From assembly GCF_003945595.2 (NCBI RefSeq), contig NW_024104764.1, positions 159,953 through 223,952 of the forward strand: DNA of 64,000 nt. The letters run 5' to 3'. Source of the stretch: Pipra filicauda. Lineage: Eukaryota > Chordata > Aves > Passeriformes > Pipridae. The notes beneath the pieces were generated by a model. That model searched no databases. It was not told the origin of the DNA and was given only the letters and a program-made list of their open reading frames with translations. The number at the start of each line of letters is the position of its first letter. Position 1 is the stretch's first letter. The position numbers and the translations under genes were made by a program. Positions 57,766 to 64,000 of this stretch are shown here, piece by piece.

Positions 57766-60700
57766 GCTCACAGCTGTATTTTCCAGTTGGGACTTAGTGT
57801 GGCACAGTGTGGTGCATGTCTGCTTCCTTTTTAGCTTTGGGTTACCCAGAATACCTGCTGCTTGTGTTGAGGCTTTGCTGTGATTCCTGCCTGAAGCTGC
57901 TGTAGCACGTGGGAGTGTGGGGAAGGGCTGAATGGCTGCTGTCCCCACTCCTCAGCCTCCTGCTGTGGAGTCCTTGTGAGTCCTGCACAACACCAGCATC
58001 CACTTCCCACCTGAGCACTGCTGTCACAGCCCTGCACTGCTGGCCCCAGGAGGGTGTTCACCCCTGCCAGGTGTCCAAATGGGACATACTGCCCTTTCCT
58101 TGCAGGAGGCAGGCTGGCACCTGCATTTCCCAATAGGCAAGTCAGCAAAATCCATCTGCTCTTCAGTCTCCCTCTGCTGCCGTGGTCCCTGCTGCTGGTG
58201 CCCCAGCTGGGGGTGCAAACCAGTGCCCTCAGAGGGTGTTCCTCTCAAATCCCAGTGACCTTGTCGCCCAGGTGAGCGTGGCCCCAGCCTTGTGTGTGCT
58301 CTGGGGCTCTCCAGGGGCAGTGGCTCTGCAGTGGAGCCCGTGTGGGCAGGGGCAGCAGCTGGTGCTGGGGGTGGAATGGCTTTGCAGCAGTTTTGTAGCC
58401 CCTGTGGCAGGCGTGGGGGGTCTCCCAGGGTGCCACAGCTTGCTGGCCCCCCCTGCCCAGCTCAGTGCCTCCATCTGCTGTGGTCCTGCTTGTCCTGCCA
58501 CCATGGAGCCCCAGCAGTGCCACCTGCGCCTGAGGTTCCCCCCAAAGTGCCACAGCCTGGTATTGAGTTCTGTACTTTCCCTCTCTTTCTGTATTTTTAG
58601 GAGGAAGGGAAGGGAATGTGGTGTCACACAGCTGTCTGACAGCTGCCTTGGTGACCTTCACTCCTGTGGGACCCCGACCTGAGGGCAGCAATAGGGCTGA
58701 TCTGTTGTGCTGAGCAGGCAGTGAGCCCTGGTGTCACTGCTGGACTCTCCCTCTTCCAGGAAAGGCTCTGGAGGCAGAAGTCCAAACATCTGAGAAGTGC
58801 CCAGGGTTACAATAATTCTGTCTGCTGGACTTGCTTAATAAATGACTAGTTCTGTCTTTGCTTTTCACCTTCCCCCCGTGGACAGCCCAGGCTGGTGGAG
58901 GGTGAAGGTGAGGATGGAGATGTTCCTGCTGGGATCCTCCCTGGGAGCACAGGGCCGTGTTGGGCAAGAAGGTGCAGGCTGGCTCTGCGGTGCCTGGCCT
59001 GCCCCTGGGACTACACGGGCCCTGCTTCCTGAGCAGGAGAGCTGCTTTATGTTGTGGTTTTACTAAATGAATTCAAAGCTTGGCCTTCCTCCAGGCAAAG
59101 TCTGGGCCAAGTGCCAGCGGAGCAGCCCCCAGGGAGAGCACTGGAGCAAGGAGGGGCCAACAGCAGGGAAGAGCAGAGGAATCCAAGAAGGCAGATTTGC
59201 CTAGAAAACAGCTCTGTTTCCATCTGCTGGGTCAGGAGTTGCTATAGGAACTGGGATGATAGAGGCAGGGCCATCTCCTGGGCCTGTCTGTGTGTGCGGA
59301 GGGAGGGAGGAGGGAGGAGTTACTCAAGTTTGAACATATCATGTGTGCTGGTGGAAAGTTGCAAGGAATGTCGAAACTACAGCCTGGCTCAACCTGTGGA
59401 GCTCAAAAGAGACATGGCAGCTGTTCCCTGTGCTCAGCAGGCCCCAGGAGAGGCAGGTATGGTCCTTCCAGCTTAACCTGGCTCTCAGCTTGTGATCAGC
59501 TCTCCTCCCTCAGTTTCTGTCCTGGGATAAAGCACAAACGCCTGTGGAGACTTGTTGGAAGTGGGGGGGGTTGTGGAGGTGGCGGTGCTGGGAGGTGAAG
59601 GCTTTTCTCCCTGGGTTGGCAGGGAGGTAGTGGCTCTTTGCTCCCTGTTTTCCCTCCTGCAGCTGTGGGAGGGCTCACAAGTCATGGGTTTTCCCTCGGG
59701 GATGTGTGCCTGGGGACCTCGGGGACCTGCAGGGTCTCCTGTGGGCAGAAATGTGAAGGGGGCTGGTGGGGTTCTGGCCAGAAGTGGTTTCTGGGGCTGT
59801 CCTGGGAAAGTGCACAGTGTTTGATCTCTCAGAGGTGCCTGACATGTTTCAGGTGTTTGATCTCTGAGGTGCCTGCGATGTTTCAGGGCTAAGGCTGAGA
59901 CAGATGTGCAAGAACTGGGGCTGGCAGCGAGTTGCTTGTGGACAGTGGGGAGTTGGAGGAGATGAGCTCCTGCCCCTGAGCCCCAGCAGCTCTTGCCCCA
60001 GATGAGTTTTGTGGCTGCACGTTGCCTGTGTTCCCTCTTCTCCCGAGGAGAGGCAGACCCTGTCCCCTCCTGAAGCACCTACTGCAATTTTGGGCACTAC
60101 CAAACTTTCTCAGACTCCCATTTAGCCCAAAACATGGGAGTGTGACTATGCAGGAAGCTGCACCTGAGAATCCTTGTTGTTAGGGTTGCTCCAGTAGCAG
60201 TCCCTCCTGATAAAATCTGATTTAATTCCTCAGTAAACCCAATTTTTCAGGTGCTGAGAACTTTCCAAAATAGCTGTGTTTCCACCAGAGCATTCCAGGG
60301 TCGGTCACTGCTCCACAGGTATTTCTTTAATAGGTTTGGCTGAAATTTCATCTGCCCTTCTTGTGTCACAGAGGATAATCTTTGTTTAAAAAAAAATAAT
60401 AAAAGGTGGGTAGTGTTGTTTCTTTTCTTGAGAAGCTGCACAATAAGCTGCTGAAAACTGAAATGTGATCTCTATCCAGAGAGGCAGAGCTTGCCAAACT
60501 GGCTGGGATCACAGCCCACCTACTCAGGCACCATCTTATCGTGGGCACAGGAAAGCCCCAGAGCCTGAGGGCAGACAAATGTGGAATAACCTGCCCGTGC
60601 AGGAGATAACTTTCTGGTCACATTAGTTCTTGGTTTGCTTATGCCTAACTAGAGGAAAATTTATATCCAGTGTACTCTCTTTTCACGTTAATGGAATCGC

Positions 60701-63589
60701 AGATGTTCTTATTATGTAGATCCACTTCCAATATTTTACTGAATTACTCCCACATTGCTCTGTGGCAATATGTCCCAGAGGCTTAATGTGCACGGTATGC
60801 TGTGGAATTTCATTTCCTTAGTTTTAATTTGTTGTTTTTTAATTTCAGTTCATTTTCAATATGGAAAAGAGGTAAAGGGGTCCTTTTTTTTGGTCTAGGC
60901 ATCATTGTTTTACATGTTTCTTTCCCCTCCCCCCCATCTCTTCTGTTTCTCTTGCTTTTGCCTCAAACAATCCTGGGATTTCCCTACAGCTACCTGCCTT
61001 CTGTGTAATTGCTAAATCTTATTACTTCTCTGTGGGCTTCTGTTTTCTGGTCTGTCTTGAGAAAATGTGGTCGGAACCGGCCGTTCTGCCTTTCCCGAGC
61101 TGTGAAATGCTGCTCGGAGCTTTTTCTGTGTCCTTGGCTTTTCCTTTGTTTATAAGCAGAGCATTTGGTTTGATTGCCTGAAATGCATTGTGGTAAGCAA
61201 AGATCTTCTCGGAGCTGTCTACAGTCATGCAAGGTATTTTTGCTGGAGCGTTTAAAGCTAAAGGCAATTTCATCTCTGTACATGGGAAGTTAAATTTTAC
61301 TTGCAGAGTTGTTCCAGTGAATAGGAAACCCAGTGGAACATGGTGAGACCTGCCTGGAAATCCTCCCTGGAGTCTCCAGGCTTGATGCAGCGGTTTCAGG
61401 TGATCTTTAAGTGTTGCCACTCACTGCTCCATCTTTGCCAGGCACTTCATAAATTAAAGTTTAAAACCGCTTTGGATCATAAGCAGAGTTTGCTCGAGCT
61501 GAATGAAGCAGCTGTTTGTACCCAGGCTTGGCTGCCTTGGCTTGGTGTGCAGGGTGGAGGTTCTGCTCAGTCCCTGGAGAGATGGGACCCGGCGAGGTCA
61601 CAGCCTGCCCTGTCCCCTGGGGAGGCTGTGGGAGGGCAGGAGCACACCCCACTCACTGCAGTTTGGGATTTGGAGCCACTTCAGTCTGTGGAGCGCTGGA
61701 AAAAGCTGCTTCAAGTTTCATATCTTCCTGCAGCTGGAGGACATGGCTCTTCACATTTATAAACATTATTTGGTGAGACTACAACAGAGCCCATAGTGAG
61801 GGCAAGGGGCTGTGTGCCAAAAACAGGTGCTCCGAGTTTTATTTTTACAAATATGAAGAGACATTACAAAACTCATAAAATGTAACTCTTGGTAGTGTCA
61901 GCATTTCTGAAGTGGTTTGATGGAGACTAGATGGCCAGTTAAATTAGTAATGCTCCAAAATCATGTTTCTGGTTTGGTTTTCGCTGAACTCTCTTAGGTT
62001 TTGGCTTCCACCCTTGCAAACAGCAGCAGCTCTCAGGTTGGTGCTGGGTACGATGTGCTGCTGGTTCTCTAGTGGTTGTGCAAAGAGTCCATCACCAGTA
62101 ATCATGTTTTAGCTTTCAAACAGATTCCACTATGAGCAATTTGCAAAACAAAGGTTGTAGATAAGTGGCTGTTACTGTAAAGTCGGTGTTTTGAAAGTTA
62201 GGCAGTTGATAAGGAAAGCTAAAGAGAACTGGAAAAGCACAGCAAATATACCATGGGGCACTGAGAAATAATATCTGTATAACAAAATGAATTTCATCAA
62301 TGATGTTTATATTGTTGGGAAAGGTTGAAAAACCCTACTGATTGCTGATAATAGAGAGAAGTAAAACATTTCCCATGTTTGGGAAGAAGCTGGATGATGT
62401 CCTCACTTTTATGAGGATCTCAGAAAACCTCCCGTTGCACTGGTAACCAGGGAGGGTGTTAAACCCAAGATAACATTTCAAAGCCTTTGAAACTCGAGCA
62501 ACTCTGGAACCTGTTTGTTTAAAACAAATTGGCAAAGCAGCTTTCTGAATCCTGGCTGCCGATTTGTAATAAATCTGGGAAGACCAAAGGAGTTCCAGAA
62601 GTTTGGGCAAACATAAATGCTGCAGCAGTGTTTTAAAATAAGAGAGGGAGCAGGTAACCAGCGGGCAGTGCAGACCAGCCTCTGTCCACAGAGAGATCTG
62701 GGGGAGCTGGTGCATTTGTAAATCAATGCCACATTAAAGAAGGAGCATTCTCAGCGATCCGTGTGCTCTGATGGAAAGCAGATCATGTCTGAAAAGTCTT
62801 CAGATTGTGGTTTTTAATGAGATTCCTGCACCAATTGCCAAAAGGAGCTGCACTGACATCGTATATCTGTGTCCTGACTAAGGTCCCTGCTGCTGACCAA
62901 GTGCTGCTGCTCCCAGGAGGCAGAAGAGGCTCTGCTTTGGGATCAGGAGTGTGTTGGATCCCCTGGCAGAGCAGTGCAGGCAGGTCCCCCTCACCCTGGC
63001 ACTGATCTCTGGCATATCCTTTAGGCTTTCCTAGGATGCCTCACCACTGCTGGTGAGCTCTGAGATGAAACACCTTCCTGAGCAGTTTTGGTGGTCTCTG
63101 ATCTTTGCACATCCTCAGTCCCTGCCCTGTGCCAGGGTGGCAGTGCCTCAGTCTCCGTGTCGCTGACCAGCACCATGAATAAGCTGATTTAGAAAGTGCC
63201 ACCTGATACCTCTCAAAAATAGTTACCAGTGGGAATGTGATCCCTGCACTCCCTAAGCAGAGGGCTGTGGAGTAGTGCCCGGTGTCAGTATGGGACAAAC
63301 TCTCAGTTATTCCCTAGTTGGCTCGTGAAGAAGCCAGTGGGAGTCGTGGCAAAATCCAACCAGAGCTGTCCCACTGCAGTCCCACTGGCTCTGGATGGAG
63401 CCTCTGTCTCAGCAGTGGTGGTGGCTCCCAAGTGGTGACTTGGCAGAAAGTATTAAGTAATGTAATACTGAAATTTGACTTCCCTGAGCAGGCTGGTGGA
63501 GCCAGGGCGGTTTAGTCAGGACAAGAGAAGGTGTTGGGATACCCAAGAGCAGATGACCAAGAAGTCTCTTTACTGAGCAGGAGGGTTGA

Positions 63590-63832
63590 CAGTGATTGAA
63601 ATCACAGGAGTTCTGCCTTGACATAAGGAGGGGTAAAGTTTTCCCTTTGCAGCCAGTCAAGCAGTGTCCAGGGAAGTGGGGGAACCTCCGTCCTTGGAGG
63701 TTTTTAAGACCCAGCTGGACAAAGTCCTTTGCAGGCTGTTCTGAAATTGGTGCTAACCCTGCTTTGAGTGGGAGGTGGGATTAGATGCTCTCCTGAGGAT
63801 CTCCTCCAGCCCAAATAATTCTGCAACTTGGT
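63590..63832 (+). mobile_element. CR1-like 3' region, plus orientation, diverged
   Basis: Reads TTGACATAAGGAGGGGTAAA, AACCTCCGTCCTTGGAGGTT, TTTAAGACCCAGCTGGACAA and GAGGATCTCCTCCAGCCCAA. The order matches CR1 3' ends, but the terminal repeat is decayed. Confidence 0.8.
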
Positions 63833-64000
63833 AACCTGATCTCCTTCCGAATGCAAGTTAGAGTACAGTTAAGTAAAATGTTATGGTGGAGCCCCTTGAG
63901 GACGGGGAGGGAGGAAGGTGGTTTAGATTGAGTGCTCTTAATACCCCATCTGTCATCTCTGTGGTTAATGTGTCACAGAGATGGTTGGTATGTGAGACTC

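Larger units (their letters stand above)
43900..64000 (+). other. Probable long first intron, no coding exon recognised
   Basis: Twenty kilobases with AT-richer, intron-like composition. A 20-T run lies at 44,056-44,075. CR1 tails are at 45.0, 51.9, 57.5 and 63.6 kb. Short ORFs on both strands show no known family, and none has a convincing pair of splice sites. Sequence around 61.03-61.30 kb and 62.35-62.72 kb is free of repeats and could be conserved noncoding DNA, but this cannot be judged from one genome. Confidence 0.45.

Noticed and set aside
1..64000. CRISPR arrays, operons, insertion sequences, tRNA or rRNA genes
   Set aside because: Introns, CpG islands and CR1 elements show vertebrate nuclear DNA. 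No regularly spaced direct repeats with unique spacers and no tRNA-like cloverleaf was seen by eye.

Overview
The window looks like part of a bird microchromosome, probably from a songbird-type genome. The evidence is GC-rich gene ends with CpG islands, short introns, and at least 18 CR1 LINE fragments, many ending in the ATTCTGTG/ATTCTATG-type 3' repeats typical of avian CR1. SSNA1, ANAPC2 and TOR4A occur in this order; these genes are neighbours on human 9q34.3, whose avian counterpart is chicken chromosome 17 (synteny recalled, not searched).

Layout: (1) 1-2.1 kb: no firm gene, an inverted CR1 pair, and a decayed copy of part of ANAPC2 exon 2. (2) 2.17-2.49 kb, minus strand: the first two coding exons of SSNA1, a coiled-coil centrosomal/ciliary protein. 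Its last exon was not found. (3) 2.53-12.7 kb, plus strand: a complete 13-exon ANAPC2 gene (805 codons plus stop) encoding the cullin subunit of the anaphase-promoting complex. The SSNA1 and ANAPC2 start codons are only 38 bp apart, so the two genes share one divergent promoter. (4) 12.7-24.4 kb: intergenic, with CR1 fragments and GC-rich stretches at about 17.4 and 20 kb, the latter a possible TOR4A promoter. (5) 24.4-27.2 kb, plus strand: TOR4A in one intact coding exon, with an acidic repetitive N-terminal extension, a membrane segment and a AAA+ ATPase domain. (6) 27.2-42 kb: intergenic sequence with two diverged local duplications and, at 36.3 kb, a truncated TOR4A-like open exon that keeps the basic region and membrane segment but lacks the ATPase domain. 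(7) 41.9-43.9 kb: a roughly 30-bp VNTR, a CCCAG pentamer array, a CpG island with a probable noncoding first exon and donor at 43,246, then an 18-bp G-rich minisatellite. (8) 43.9-64 kb: no coding exon recognised, probably the long first intron of an unidentified plus-strand gene.

ANAPC2 and SSNA1 both act in dividing cells (mitotic ubiquitination, and centrosome/microtubule organisation), and a shared promoter would co-express them. The most novel item is the truncated TOR4A paralogue at 36.3 kb. Exon boundaries come from splice-site reading plus protein similarity recalled from human orthologues; no alignment or database search was run.
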